33,314 nt of DNA from Pseudomonadota bacterium (GCA_015222805.1 JADFVZ010000040.1:1-33314); one strand, 5' to 3'; counted from the first letter of the stretch, positions 17,242 through 25,668 are shown. Notes: a model not told the origin generated them from the sequence alone. Made by a program: numbers and translations.

Positions 17242-18527
17242 TAGTTAACACTAAAAGCAAGCACTACTACTTCGCTCATCAGCTAGCCCTGTTGGCTTTT
17301 CTACTTTTGCTATCTACATGGTCACAGGCATCGGCAACAAAACTGAATGATTACCACTGGACCGGGGTGGAACGGGTTATTGCTATTGGTGACCTGCATG
17401 GAGATTATCAACAGTATCTCAAGGTGATGATGTCCGCCGGTTTAATTAACAGCAGAGGTAAATGGGTGGGTGGAAAAACTCATCTGGTGCAAACCGGGGA
17501 TATCACCGATCGTGGCGCGGACAGCCGTAAGATTATTGATCATTTACTCAAGCTGGCAAAGCAGGCAAAGAAAAAAGGCGGTTATGTACATCTGTTGATT
17601 GGCAACCATGAAGCGATGAATGTTATCGGTGATTTGCGCTATGTAACTGCAGGTGAATATGCTGCATTTGCCGATCGTAAGTCGCCGCAATTACAGGAAC
17701 TGCAGTGGCAGCGCCAATTAAAGCATAAGCAGGAACTTGATGCAGAAGCTTTTGCAGCACTTGACCTTGAAGCTTATCGGAAAGATTGGGAGCAGAAAGT
17801 GCCTTTGGGCTGGGTAGAGCACCGCCGGGCATGGAAAATTGACGGCGAATATGGGCAATGGGTTAAAAATAATCCGGTAGCCATCCGCATTAACAATACG
17901 GTTTTCCTGCATGGTGGCATCAGTGCGAAATATTGCAGGTACAGTCTGCGCTCTTTGTCGTCACAGGTAGCTGAGGCCTTGCAAAACACGACCACAGGCG
18001 ATGACTCAATTCTCGAGGACCCATTGGGCCCTATCTGGTATCGGGGCCTTGCGAAGGAAAAAGAAGAGAATGGGGGGGTATTCAGCCAAACCCTGGATAA
18101 TATACTTGCCCGCTACAAGGTCAAAAGAATTGTTATCGGGCATACACCAACAGGTGGCATTGTCTGGCCGCGCTTTGACCAGCGGGTTATTGTTAATGAT
18201 ACTGGAATCGCAGCCTATTATGGTTCACATTATGGCATCCTCGAATTAAAAGGGGGTATTGCAACAGCGATATATGCCGATCGGCGCATTCCTGTTCCAA
18301 CCAGCTCTGAGGGGAGGGAAGCATACCTTCGCGCAGTGATCGATGTTGATGCCAACAATGCAAAGTTAAAAAAACGCCTGGCGGAGATGTTGTCGCCAGA
18401 TACAGCCGAGGATGAAGTTGAGGATGCAGGGACTGAAGAGGGTACAGAAAATCAGGATACTGAAGAACCCCCTACCGTCGGCACTTGTCTATTAGTTCCA
18501 TCTGGAAACGTTGTGGGCTATCAATAA
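17238..18527 (+). CDS. Secreted Shewanella-like metallophosphatase (calcineurin-like)
   Basis: 429 residues; ATG overlaps the upstream stop by 4 bases. Signal peptide or anchor at about 14-34 (LALLAFLLLLSTWSQASA). Metallophosphoesterase motifs are in order: GDLHGDY (51-57), GDITDRG (87-93), GNHEAM (122-127), then VFLHGGIS and IVIGHTPTGG. A long helical insert after GNHE and the HGG/GHTPT arrangement are typical of Shewanella-like phosphatases, which resemble PPP phosphoprotein phosphatases. It should act in the periplasm with two metal ions. The C-terminus is a very acidic tail (many Glu/Asp, about 393-412) and then about 19 residues encoded antisense to the 3' end of the facing CotH-like gene. 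It may oppose the extracytoplasmic kinase-like neighbours. Confidence 0.88.
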   Translation: MIVNTKSKHYYFAHQLALLAFLLLLSTWSQASATKLNDYHWTGVERVIAIGDLHGDYQQYLKVMMSAGLINSRGKWVGGKTHLVQTGDITDRGADSRKIIDHLLKLAKQAKKKGGYVHLLIGNHEAMNVIGDLRYVTAGEYAAFADRKSPQLQELQWQRQLKHKQELDAEAFAALDLEAYRKDWEQKVPLGWVEHRRAWKIDGEYGQWVKNNPVAIRINNTVFLHGGISAKYCRYSLRSLSSQVAEALQNTTTGDDSILEDPLGPIWYRGLAKEKEENGGVFSQTLDNILARYKVKRIVIGHTPTGGIVWPRFDQRVIVNDTGIAAYYGSHYGILELKGGIATAIYADRRIPVPTSSEGREAYLRAVIDVDANNAKLKKRLAEMLSPDTAEDEVEDAGTEEGTENQDTEEPPTVGTCLLVPSGNVVGYQ

Positions 18528-19545
18528 TTGCGTAGAAACCATCAATATATTCCAGCGCCCTGCGCCGGGTTTTTGAATCAAGGCGGGCGGCGTCTGTAAA
18601 TAGGCGTTTGATGGCAGGTTTTTGTTGCTGAAAACGCGCAGCAGCCATGGGCAAGGGGCTGTTGTGAACACAATAGCCGCGATACAGTCGCTGTCGAATT
18701 GTTCGAATATTTATCCCATTTGGCGGTGCCGCATAGTGAGCATCTACCAATCCAGTGCCATCAAAGTCATAGGGTATTGCATATTTTGGACTCTGATTTA
18801 CCCCGCTGCCGATTATGCGTGAGTTGTGGCAGCAGGTCGTGTCAGCGCTTCGGGATGTGGCTGACCAGTCAACATTGCCAATCAGCAGCTGGAATAAACT
18901 GAAATTACTGCCCTGCTCAGGATCGAGCTCTGTCGACAGTACCCGGTCTGCAGACAGTTTTTCAAGTTTATTGCGTTTCGCCACAGCATCGATATCCTCA
19001 ATAAAAAAGCTGAAACGGGTGATGCCTTTTGATGCTTGCTTGCTGTCTTTATATTCAACCAGCAGTGGTTTTACCCGAAAACTAAAATCAGTGATGAGGT
19101 TGTAAATCCGGTAGGCAAAGAATTCCTTGATGTAGTACTGCTCATAGCGGCTATGCTTTTGGCAGTAAGTAACAAGTTTGAGTGATTTATTGCCACGGAA
19201 GATTGTCCCTTTCATTTTTTCTTTATCAAAATACACCTTTAACGGCGGAAATGAGCAGGCCTTGAAACGCCGGGTAATCCCCCGGGGTGCCACTTCTACT
19301 GATATTGTTTGCGATTGCCCGTTAGTATCCGTGTACGTTAGTGTGGCTGGATAACGGATATCCTTTTTGATTGCCTTCTTCAAATCCCGCCAGGGAGCTG
19401 AAAGGGTAATTTGCATTTCGCTGGTGTTGCTGAAGAGTTTATCCGGTTTACCTGCCTCTATTGCCAGGCTACAGGGAGTTGTCAGCAAAAGGCTTGCCAT
19501 CCAGCAGCACTTTATGAAAACTTGTTTGTAACCAGTAAAAAGCAA
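18472..19545 (-). CDS. Secreted CotH-like kinase-fold protein, copy 1
   Basis: About 357 residues from a TTG at 19545, chosen because GAGG lies 7 bases upstream and it gives a basic N-region before the signal core (WMASLLLTTPCSLA). An internal ATG at 19500 has no ribosome-binding site. Features match the CotH atypical kinase fold: FPPLKVYFDKEKM (99-111), RGNKSLKLVTYC (117-128, candidate nucleotide lysines), YIKEFFAYRIYN, then GNVDW (223-227), CCHNS (238-242) and IPYDFDGTG (257-265), resembling CotH GN.D...HN...PWDFD. It would act in the periplasm; the substrate is unknown. Its last 56 bases overlap the 3' end of the convergent metallophosphatase gene. The family call rests on motifs only. Confidence 0.65.
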   Translation of the reverse strand: MLFTGYKQVFIKCCWMASLLLTTPCSLAIEAGKPDKLFSNTSEMQITLSAPWRDLKKAIKKDIRYPATLTYTDTNGQSQTISVEVAPRGITRRFKACSFPPLKVYFDKEKMKGTIFRGNKSLKLVTYCQKHSRYEQYYIKEFFAYRIYNLITDFSFRVKPLLVEYKDSKQASKGITRFSFFIEDIDAVAKRNKLEKLSADRVLSTELDPEQGSNFSLFQLLIGNVDWSATSRSADTTCCHNSRIIGSGVNQSPKYAIPYDFDGTGLVDAHYAAPPNGINIRTIRQRLYRGYCVHNSPLPMAAARFQQQKPAIKRLFTDAARLDSKTRRRALEYIDGFYAIIDSPQRFQMELIDKCRR

Positions 19546-19590
19546 TACGCTGCCTCAATGATTCAGAGTTTTGTATCTTTTAAGTATAGG

Positions 19591-19812
19591 TTAAATACTG
19601 GGTGCTGGTATATTTTCCATTACTCCTGCATTCGTCGAGGGTTTTGAACTCGGAATGGCTGGGGTAGTTAGTGATTCAATAAAAGCATTCAATACAACGG
19701 TTGGAGTATTTTTGGCTGGATCTGCAGATCTACCTTCTACAGTCAAAGACTGTGGTAAATCATACATAGGTTCCAGGCAACCTTCTTGCCATGAATGCAA
19801 GCGGTTTTCGTA
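19591..19812 (-). other. In-frame open extension after the stop of CotH-like copy 2
   Basis: Directly after the TAA (19815-19813) of the CotH-like copy 2 gene the same frame stays open for 73 more codons, to a stop at 19591. The hypothetical extension is rich in Pro, Ser and Thr towards its end (TTPAIPSSKPSTNAG). It has no ATG or good ribosome-binding site of its own; a TTG at 19800 is poor. It may be a lost C-terminal tail, a readthrough product or chance. The paralogue ends at the matching point, which favours chance or unrelated DNA. No other feature is visible in the 19546-19812 gap. Confidence 0.25.
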
Positions 19813-20859
19813 TTATTCCCGGCAGGCTGAGATAATCTCAGACTGGAACTGTTTCGGGTCGTTTATGATGGCATAAAAGTCCTCGATGTAGCTGTGGGTA
19901 TATTTCCTGCTGTTTTTGGAAATCTTGCTAGTGCTGTCAAAGATAGCCATTATTTGTGGTCTGACTTGATTAAATCGGGAGACGGCTTCGGGCAGCTTAT
20001 CATTGAAACTGCAGAAGCCGCGGTAGAGTCGATGGCGAATGCTTTTCAACTGGAATTTATCAGGAGCTGCTGCATAGTCTGCATTTACCAGGCCGGTTGA
20101 ATCAAAATCATAAGGAATGGCATATTTTGGGCCGGTATTATCATTTATACCTGCAATACTGGAATTATGACAGCATATTTCACGACCGGTTGAGCAGCCA
20201 ACGACCGACCAGTCGACATTCCCAATCAGGTATTGAAACAGGGCAAAGTTAGCCATTTCAAGCGACTGGAAATCTAGCGGATCTACCGAATTCACTGGTA
20301 GTAGCTGCAGATGGTTGCGTAGGGCAACATCACCGCTATCTTCGCTAAAGTAGCTGAACAGGCGAGTTGATGATTTTGAGTTTGAATTACTGTTCTTGTA
20401 ATTAATGATCAGTGGCCTGACCCTGACACTCAAATCGGTAATTTCATTATAAATACGATAAGCAGTGAACTCCCTGATGGCATATTGCTCGTATTTAGAT
20501 TTCTTCTTGCAGTAAGTGGTCAGTCGCAGGAATTCATACTTGCTGAATTCTGTATTTTTGCTTTGCTCAGTATCGAAATAAACCTTTAATGGCGGGAAAT
20601 TACAGGTTATATAGCGGCGAGTGTTACCGCTGGGCTTAACTTCAACATCAAGGGTAAGCTGGTTACCACTGCGAGTGGTATAAGTGAGTTTTGCAGGGTA
20701 TCTATCATCACGCTCGATATTCCTGACCAGCCTGCCCCAGGGAGCTGCCAGGGTAATCTCCATAGTGCTGGTGCTATCGAAGAGATCAGCTGCTGGAGCC
20801 GGGTTGAGCCATAGCAGCAAAGCTAGGAAAATGATTGAAAGGTGTATTTTATAACCCAT
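19813..20859 (-). CDS. Secreted CotH-like kinase-fold protein, copy 2
   Basis: 348 residues, ATG at 20859 with GAGGA upstream. Signal peptide LSIIFLALLLWLNPAPA, cleavage near residue 23. It aligns with copy 1 along its length: FPPLKVYFDTEQS (88-100), YAIREFTAYRIYN, GNVDW (213-217), CCHNS (229-233), IPYDFDSTG (248-256) and the closing DFYAIINDPKQFQSEI. So the HN and DFD elements of a CotH-like active site are kept. However the RGNKSLKL block of copy 1 is KYEFLRL here, replacing the candidate lysine by arginine. Transcribed in the same direction as copy 1, 267 bases apart. Probably periplasmic; substrate unknown. Confidence 0.65.
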   Translation of the reverse strand: MGYKIHLSIIFLALLLWLNPAPAADLFDSTSTMEITLAAPWGRLVRNIERDDRYPAKLTYTTRSGNQLTLDVEVKPSGNTRRYITCNFPPLKVYFDTEQSKNTEFSKYEFLRLTTYCKKKSKYEQYAIREFTAYRIYNEITDLSVRVRPLIINYKNSNSNSKSSTRLFSYFSEDSGDVALRNHLQLLPVNSVDPLDFQSLEMANFALFQYLIGNVDWSVVGCSTGREICCHNSSIAGINDNTGPKYAIPYDFDSTGLVNADYAAAPDKFQLKSIRHRLYRGFCSFNDKLPEAVSRFNQVRPQIMAIFDSTSKISKNSRKYTHSYIEDFYAIINDPKQFQSEIISACRE

Positions 20860-20926
20860 TTTTCATTCCTCAGAAGTCCACGGCCATTATAAGTTATTTT
20901 ACCTTTGAAGAACTGCTGCTGAAATA

Positions 20927-20954
20927 AAAAAGCCTGCCGAAAGGCAGGCTTTTT
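20927..20954 (-). terminator. Rho-independent terminator of the DUF481 gene (bidirectional shape)
   Basis: 12-bp perfect stem AAAAAGCCTGCC/GGCAGGCTTTTT (20927-20938 with 20943-20954) on a GAAA loop. It lies 18 bases beyond the DUF481 stop on the minus strand and gives a T-run in both directions. It separates that gene from CotH-like copy 2. Confidence 0.85.
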
Positions 20955-20972
20955 CACTCATTTATCGGTTTG

Positions 20973-21986
20973 CTAAAATTCCGCACCGACACCTATCGCG
21001 AAGGTCGTATCATCTTTGAAAGCCCCCTGGGCCGGCTTCGTTTCATAGTCATAGCGCAGGGAAATTTTTGCATAGATATCATCGATGAGGTCAAACTGGA
21101 AGCCGGTATTGGATTTAAAGATAGCATTGTTATCACCATAGAACTGATAGGTCAGGTTGTCGTTGTGATAAAAGCTAATATCACCATCCAGCAGGTCCTG
21201 TTCATATTTTAAGTTCCACAAGCCTACTGAACCGCTATTGGAAACAAGGCCAATTTTTTCGTCAGAAAAACCAACTCCGAAACTGATAGTCAGGAATTTG
21301 CTGGCATTATCCAGGATATCGCGACCGAAGAGGGCGCCCAGGGTATAACGATGTGAGAGATCGCGAATAGGATCGCGTTCGTAGGTTGCAGTAATACCTG
21401 TATACCATGGGTCATTGAATATCCAGTTGTACTGATAATTCAGCAAGTCCTGCTTTTTGGTACTGGTGCCATCAGTCTCATCCCGTCGGAAGGTGATTTC
21501 ACCGAGGTGGCGATGGTCACCCAGCCTGAGGCGTGTATCAGCAAAAATTAATGTGTTTCGGCTATCGGTATTGCCTCCGTTTGCGGTTATGTTTATATCC
21601 ACATGCGAATCACGGTCATAATAAGCCTCAGGTTCGGTGGCTTCAGCCAGATCCGTAAGTATAAGATTCTTTGGTGTGCCATCCACAATTATTATCTGCT
21701 GGCCATCTGCTGCCAGGTCAAATTGGGCGTTGAGTATGCTGCCATCAGTAAACTCAACATCAAATTCCTGTTCAGCTTTCATTGATGCTACTTCGGCGAT
21801 ATCTATGGAATACTCATCCGCATAACTGGGTTCGATGAAGACTTTATCATCGGCCACTTTCGAAATGTTGCCGGTGATAATGTCACCGTTTTTCATGATT
21901 AACTGGTCAGCAAAGAGGCTACCCGATATAAATGTCAGGCTGAGTAGAAGTAAAGAAGTGAGTAGCTTCTGGGTGAATGTTTGCAT
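20973..21986 (-). CDS. DUF481 (YdiY-like) outer-membrane protein
   Basis: 337 residues, ATG at 21986 with GGGAA upstream. Signal peptide ends near residue 26 (LTFISGSLFA). An N-terminal SH3-like strand region (DQLIMKNGDIITGNISKVADDKV...) is followed by the DUF481 barrel with alternating strands (NTLIFADTRLRLGDHRHLGEI; YQYNWIFNDPWYTGITATYE). It ends FAIGVGAEF with the C-terminal Phe expected of outer-membrane barrels. DUF481 proteins are small outer-membrane barrels of unknown function. The gene is monocistronic: its own terminator follows, and the upstream gap to the lipoprotein gene is 172 bases of AT-rich DNA. Confidence 0.9.
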   Translation of the reverse strand: MQTFTQKLLTSLLLLSLTFISGSLFADQLIMKNGDIITGNISKVADDKVFIEPSYADEYSIDIAEVASMKAEQEFDVEFTDGSILNAQFDLAADGQQIIIVDGTPKNLILTDLAEATEPEAYYDRDSHVDINITANGGNTDSRNTLIFADTRLRLGDHRHLGEITFRRDETDGTSTKKQDLLNYQYNWIFNDPWYTGITATYERDPIRDLSHRYTLGALFGRDILDNASKFLTISFGVGFSDEKIGLVSNSGSVGLWNLKYEQDLLDGDISFYHNDNLTYQFYGDNNAIFKSNTGFQFDLIDDIYAKISLRYDYETKPAQGAFKDDTTFAIGVGAEF

Positions 21987-22118
21987 ATTAGATTCCCATC
22001 GTTTTTGTAATAGTGATGTTGTATTGTGATAAATAAACCGATTAAAGCAACCGCTAATTATAACACTTTAATAATTAGAATAATAATAAATTCTCTACAA
22101 AGCGTTGTTCACTAGATA

Positions 22119-22141
22119 CCCGGTAGCAGATAGCTACCGGG
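22119..22141 (-). terminator. Stable hairpin after the lipoprotein gene, no T-run
   Basis: Nine-base perfect arms CCCGGTAGC/GCTACCGGG (22119-22127 with 22133-22141), 5-nt loop. It begins 17 bases past the lipoprotein stop. Neither strand has a following T-run, so it may be a 3' stability hairpin rather than an intrinsic terminator. Confidence 0.45.
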
Positions 22142-22158
22142 ATTATCCAGATGGGTGC

Positions 22159-22587
22159 TTACTGTTGATTAAAGCTGGGGATGATGACAATGATAGGATC
22201 AAGCTCCTTCACGGCATCCGGCATCCTGATGCCATAACTGAGGGCATCTATTGATGGGACCTTAGTCGGGGCGGTGTATGTGGCTTTGCCCTGTGAGCTG
22301 GAAGGTATTTCGACAGAAGAATCTTTGAAAAAGATGGTGAAGTTTTTATTGCCATCCACATTGGAACGAATCCAGGTAACACTGGAGCCGGCATTGATAC
22401 AGACAACGCGCTGGGCTTTATCGTTCAGCATGGGCACACTGTTTGCCTGGTCCAGCTCCACTTTGATCACCACATTGTTAGGCGAGCAACCCGCAGGGAC
22501 GTGGTAGACGACCTGGTCGGTAGTTGCACAACTTATGATGGTCAATGCTGCTATTGCCACGATGGCGGACTTGGGTAGCTTGTACAT
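22159..22587 (-). CDS. Small putative lipoprotein, paralogue of the 22700-23092 product
   Basis: 142 residues; ATG at 22587 with GGAGA about 8 bases upstream. The N-terminus (IVAIAALTIISCATT) has a lipobox-like IISC, so Cys20 is probably lipidated. The mature part is a short beta-rich domain with a Cys pair (Cys34, Cys63), the core VVCINAGSSVTWIRS, an FTIFFKD strand and a distinctive ending YGIRMPDAVKELDPIIVIIP. The same framework is in the adjacent small protein, so the two are duplicates. The fold could be cupredoxin-like, but no copper-ligand pattern is convincing. It is the last gene of the operon led by 23092-25590. Function not recognised. Confidence 0.75.
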   Translation of the reverse strand: MYKLPKSAIVAIAALTIISCATTDQVVYHVPAGCSPNNVVIKVELDQANSVPMLNDKAQRVVCINAGSSVTWIRSNVDGNKNFTIFFKDSSVEIPSSSQGKATYTAPTKVPSIDALSYGIRMPDAVKELDPIIVIIPSFNQQ

Positions 22588-22699
22588 GATGATTGTCTCC
22601 TTTTTTAAATGACGGGGTGAACCTGAATAAGCAAGTCCATCCCCGGTTTCTGCTGCTCAGCATAATTATCGTGCATTATTCTGAGGATTGCTGCTAGTT

Positions 22700-23092
22700 C
22701 TATTCATCCAGTCTTGGAATAATAATGATGATGGGGTCAAGCTCTGCGCCTGCATCCGGCATGGTAATGCCATAGGCTTTCTCAGTTTCAACATCTACAT
22801 CTGGTGCAATAAACTCGAGACGATTATTGGTTGAATTTGAGCTCCAACTGCCATCTTTTAGAAAGATGCCGAAGCCGTTTTGTGTGCCCTGGCCATTGCG
22901 GACAAAAATTACACTGCCGCCCGACTTAACGCACACCCTGTTTTGACTTTGATTAGAAAGTTCTGGCATTGTGGGGGAATTCTGGGTATTCAGGCGTACA
23001 GAAATATTGACGGTATTTGGACATTGCTGTGCGCTTACCAACGGAACTGCAAGCAACAATAGCAATGGTAATAAGGCTTTGTATTTGAACAT
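22700..23092 (-). CDS. Small secreted beta-rich protein
   Basis: 130 residues with signal peptide LLPLLLLLAVPLVSA (cleavage about residue 21). The mature domain has Cys24 and Cys54, spaced 30 apart as in its lipoprotein paralogue (29), then RVCVKSGGSVIFVRNG, FGIFLKDGSW and the end AYGITMPDAGAELDPIIIII. Its ATG overlaps the TAA of the large upstream gene by one base (TAATG), with AAGGAGA as ribosome-binding site inside that gene, so translation is coupled. Function unknown; an exported partner or output of the upstream sensor-like protein is a reasonable inference. Confidence 0.8.
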   Translation of the reverse strand: MFKYKALLPLLLLLAVPLVSAQQCPNTVNISVRLNTQNSPTMPELSNQSQNRVCVKSGGSVIFVRNGQGTQNGFGIFLKDGSWSSNSTNNRLEFIAPDVDVETEKAYGITMPDAGAELDPIIIIIPRLDE

Positions 23093-25590
23093 TATGAACT
23101 CTCCTTCTTAGAAATAGGCCCTATGCCGGGATAAAAAGCATTCAGGCCGGGGGTGGCAGCTATTACGGCTACCGGATAACCCGCATCGATGGCACGTTTT
23201 ATGTATTCGAGTGCCTTGGCTTCATTACCGAGACGGGTATAAGTAATGCTGGCATCATAAAGAACGTTGGCATCTTCAGGTGCCAGGCTCAAGGCCAGTT
23301 GGATATATTTTATCGCTGCGTTGGACTGCTCGGTTTGTGCAAGCGCCCAGGCGAGGTTAGAAAGCGCCTGGGTGTCGTTTGGTGTAATCTGCACCCACTC
23401 TTCTGCAGAGGTGGAAACCAGTCGATAATGGCTCATGGCCGAGCTGTATTGCCCGGGGATCGCACTTTCGCTGTCAGCCAGGTTCCGCCAGAACAGGTAG
23501 TTTGTCGGTTCCAATTGAGTGGCTTTTAAATGTAATTCGCGGGCCTTGCGATAATCTCCGGCAAAATAATACACGGTACCAGCATTACTATAAGCGTTAG
23601 GGTTCGGGTTTAATCCAAGCGACTGCACAAACGCCTTGCTCGCCCTGGTGAAATCCCCCTGGTTAAAGTATGCAGCGCCCAGGTGATTAAGTATTTCAAC
23701 ATCATTTGGCATTAAGTCCGAGGCTCTGTTGAATGCTAATATGCTGTCATCCAATCTGTTTGTCGTGTAATAAATCAGGCCCAGGCGGTCATGGCTTTTC
23801 CAGTACTCGGAGTCGACACGAATAGCCTGCAGGAGTATTTCTTCTGCCATTTCGAGCTCGCCTACCTGGCTGCTGATCAGGGCTGAATCGAGTAGCAGAT
23901 CCAGGTTGTTTGTTTCAATTACAAGCCCTTTGTCTACATAGGTCTGGGCTTTTTCCCAATTGCCCCGGACAATATTCATCTGGGCCAGTGAGCGCAGGAT
24001 ATTGATATTATCGCCGATGGATTGCTCAGCCGATTCGCAGTATGATTCTGCTTTTTGATAATCACTGATGGACTTACTGGAGCCAAATCGGGTCAGGTGG
24101 ACTCGGCAAAGTCCGGCTTCTGCAGGGGCATAATCGGGGTAGCGGCTGAGCAAATCCTGGAGTGTAGTTTCAATTTTCTGCAGATGGGTAATAACGTTTG
24201 GAAGTTCAAAGGAGCCAATTGCTTCCAGGTATAAGCCATAATCTTCATTACTCAGCTGAACCGTATCCAAACTGGGTGCTGTCGAGATATCCAGCATTGC
24301 GGACAGTTGTTTAATAACATCTTCCTGTACCGAATACAGATCGTTTTGGCTTGTCTGATAGCGATCTGACCAGATGACCTGGCCGGATGCAGTTTCAGCG
24401 AGGTTAATGGTTACGAGATACAGTTGATCCTCTTGCCTTATGCTGCCTTCAACCAGATAATTCACATTTAGTTTCTTCCCCAGTTCCGGAACCGCAAGAT
24501 CTTGTGTAGCCAGTGCCCGGGAAGATCGGCTGGAAGTGATTTTCACGCCTTCCAGTTGCCGTATACGGTTCTGCAGGTCTTCATGCAAGCCCAACGAAAT
24601 GGCTTTACTTGCGGTACTTTCATCAAGGTTGCGGAAAGGCATGATTGCAATGCTACGAACTAAGGTGGTGCCGGTTTGTTCATAGCTTAGGTACAACCAG
24701 GAAAATGCAACGCCTAATGCCAGCACAGAGGCCAGTAATATCTTATGCCGACCGAAAAGAGTTGACCGGTTTGCTGCGGCTTCCCAGTGGTCCTTTAAGC
24801 GCCATTGGATAGCCGAGTTTTTCAACGCGTCTGGATTCACCCGATAGGCGATGAGCTTATGACCATGTACTAACCTGGAGTCGGAGTCTAAATACTTAAG
24901 CAGAGGATTAGGGTTGGTGCTTAATTCGCGCTCGTAAATGGCAGTTGAAATAATCAACTGCTGATTATGTTCCTCCAGGGGACTGTTGATGCTTTCCGCT
25001 ATATTGATAGCCTGGGGCGAAATCCCGGCACTGTCATAGTGACCCGTGGCTATACTGATAGAAATCTCGCGCAAGCTGTTGCAGAACATTTGCAGTACTG
25101 CCAGGCCACAGCTCACAGCCGTTCCCGAGTCCTGGAATTGAACCACGCAATGTCCTTCGTGCATACCGGAGATATGACCGCCGTAACGCTTGATCATTGG
25201 GCTCAGTTTATGACTTAATTGAGAGCAGAGTGATTCAGCATCCTCTGAATCATAGCCTGGGCCACGGGAAATAAGCAGGATGCTGGGTTGCAGACCCTGA
25301 TTATCCAGTAGGGAGTCAGATGTTAGGCGAATTCCGGTTGGGGTAATATCGAACAACCAGGCAAGAATCAATGTTGCCGGCAGTGCCAACACCAGGAATA
25401 GCAGTAATACCCGCATTACCCAGTCAGGTGCAGCAAAGGCATCGATAATAATGTCGGAAAACTGAAGAACCAGCCAGGCAAAAGCACCATACACAATTGC
25501 AACACGCACAACTTTCCTGCGCTGCAATTCTGTAATAAAATGTTCGATTGCCGTAGCAACAGAATCGTTATTTGATCCTCTTTCCGACAT
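23092..25590 (-). CDS. Membrane protein with degenerate cyclase-like, TolB-like and TPR regions
   Basis: 832 residues. After ELQRRKVVRVAIVYGAFAWL come two membrane helices (about 28-48 and 58-80), the module common at the N-terminus of TPR-type adenylate-cyclase-like proteins. Residues about 102-250 resemble a class III nucleotide cyclase (GGHISGMHEGHCVVQF, then SISIATGHYDSAGISPQAINIAESI), but the metal-binding aspartates are absent (EGH in place of GD), so it is probably a sensor remnant. A helix at about 283-301 leads to a TolB/FlgO-like domain (SIAIMPFRNLDES ... YLVEGSIRQ ... GQVIWSDRY, about 313-430). TPRs fill the rest, presumably in the periplasm. AGGGGTC precedes the ATG. First gene of a three-gene operon. 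Confidence 0.85.
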   Translation of the reverse strand: MSERGSNNDSVATAIEHFITELQRRKVVRVAIVYGAFAWLVLQFSDIIIDAFAAPDWVMRVLLLFLVLALPATLILAWLFDITPTGIRLTSDSLLDNQGLQPSILLISRGPGYDSEDAESLCSQLSHKLSPMIKRYGGHISGMHEGHCVVQFQDSGTAVSCGLAVLQMFCNSLREISISIATGHYDSAGISPQAINIAESINSPLEEHNQQLIISTAIYERELSTNPNPLLKYLDSDSRLVHGHKLIAYRVNPDALKNSAIQWRLKDHWEAAANRSTLFGRHKILLASVLALGVAFSWLYLSYEQTGTTLVRSIAIMPFRNLDESTASKAISLGLHEDLQNRIRQLEGVKITSSRSSRALATQDLAVPELGKKLNVNYLVEGSIRQEDQLYLVTINLAETASGQVIWSDRYQTSQNDLYSVQEDVIKQLSAMLDISTAPSLDTVQLSNEDYGLYLEAIGSFELPNVITHLQKIETTLQDLLSRYPDYAPAEAGLCRVHLTRFGSSKSISDYQKAESYCESAEQSIGDNINILRSLAQMNIVRGNWEKAQTYVDKGLVIETNNLDLLLDSALISSQVGELEMAEEILLQAIRVDSEYWKSHDRLGLIYYTTNRLDDSILAFNRASDLMPNDVEILNHLGAAYFNQGDFTRASKAFVQSLGLNPNPNAYSNAGTVYYFAGDYRKARELHLKATQLEPTNYLFWRNLADSESAIPGQYSSAMSHYRLVSTSAEEWVQITPNDTQALSNLAWALAQTEQSNAAIKYIQLALSLAPEDANVLYDASITYTRLGNEAKALEYIKRAIDAGYPVAVIAATPGLNAFYPGIGPISKKESS

Positions 25591-25637
25591 TAATTTTGAC
25601 CCCTGCAGTCCCCATCATCCTTGAGAAGACTATAGTT

Positions 25638-25668
25638 TTATACAACTATACTGTAATAAGTTGTATAA
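25638..25668. promoter_or_regulatory. Inverted repeat upstream of the cyclase-like/TPR operon
   Basis: TTATACAACT (25638-25647) and AGTTGTATAA (25659-25668) are perfect 10-base arms with an 11-base spacer. The element lies 48-78 bases upstream of the ATG at 25590, overlapping likely promoter sequence on the minus strand (TTACAG, then TATAGT 16 bases on). It may be an operator for a dimeric regulator. The 25591-25819 gap otherwise holds no gene. Confidence 0.4.
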
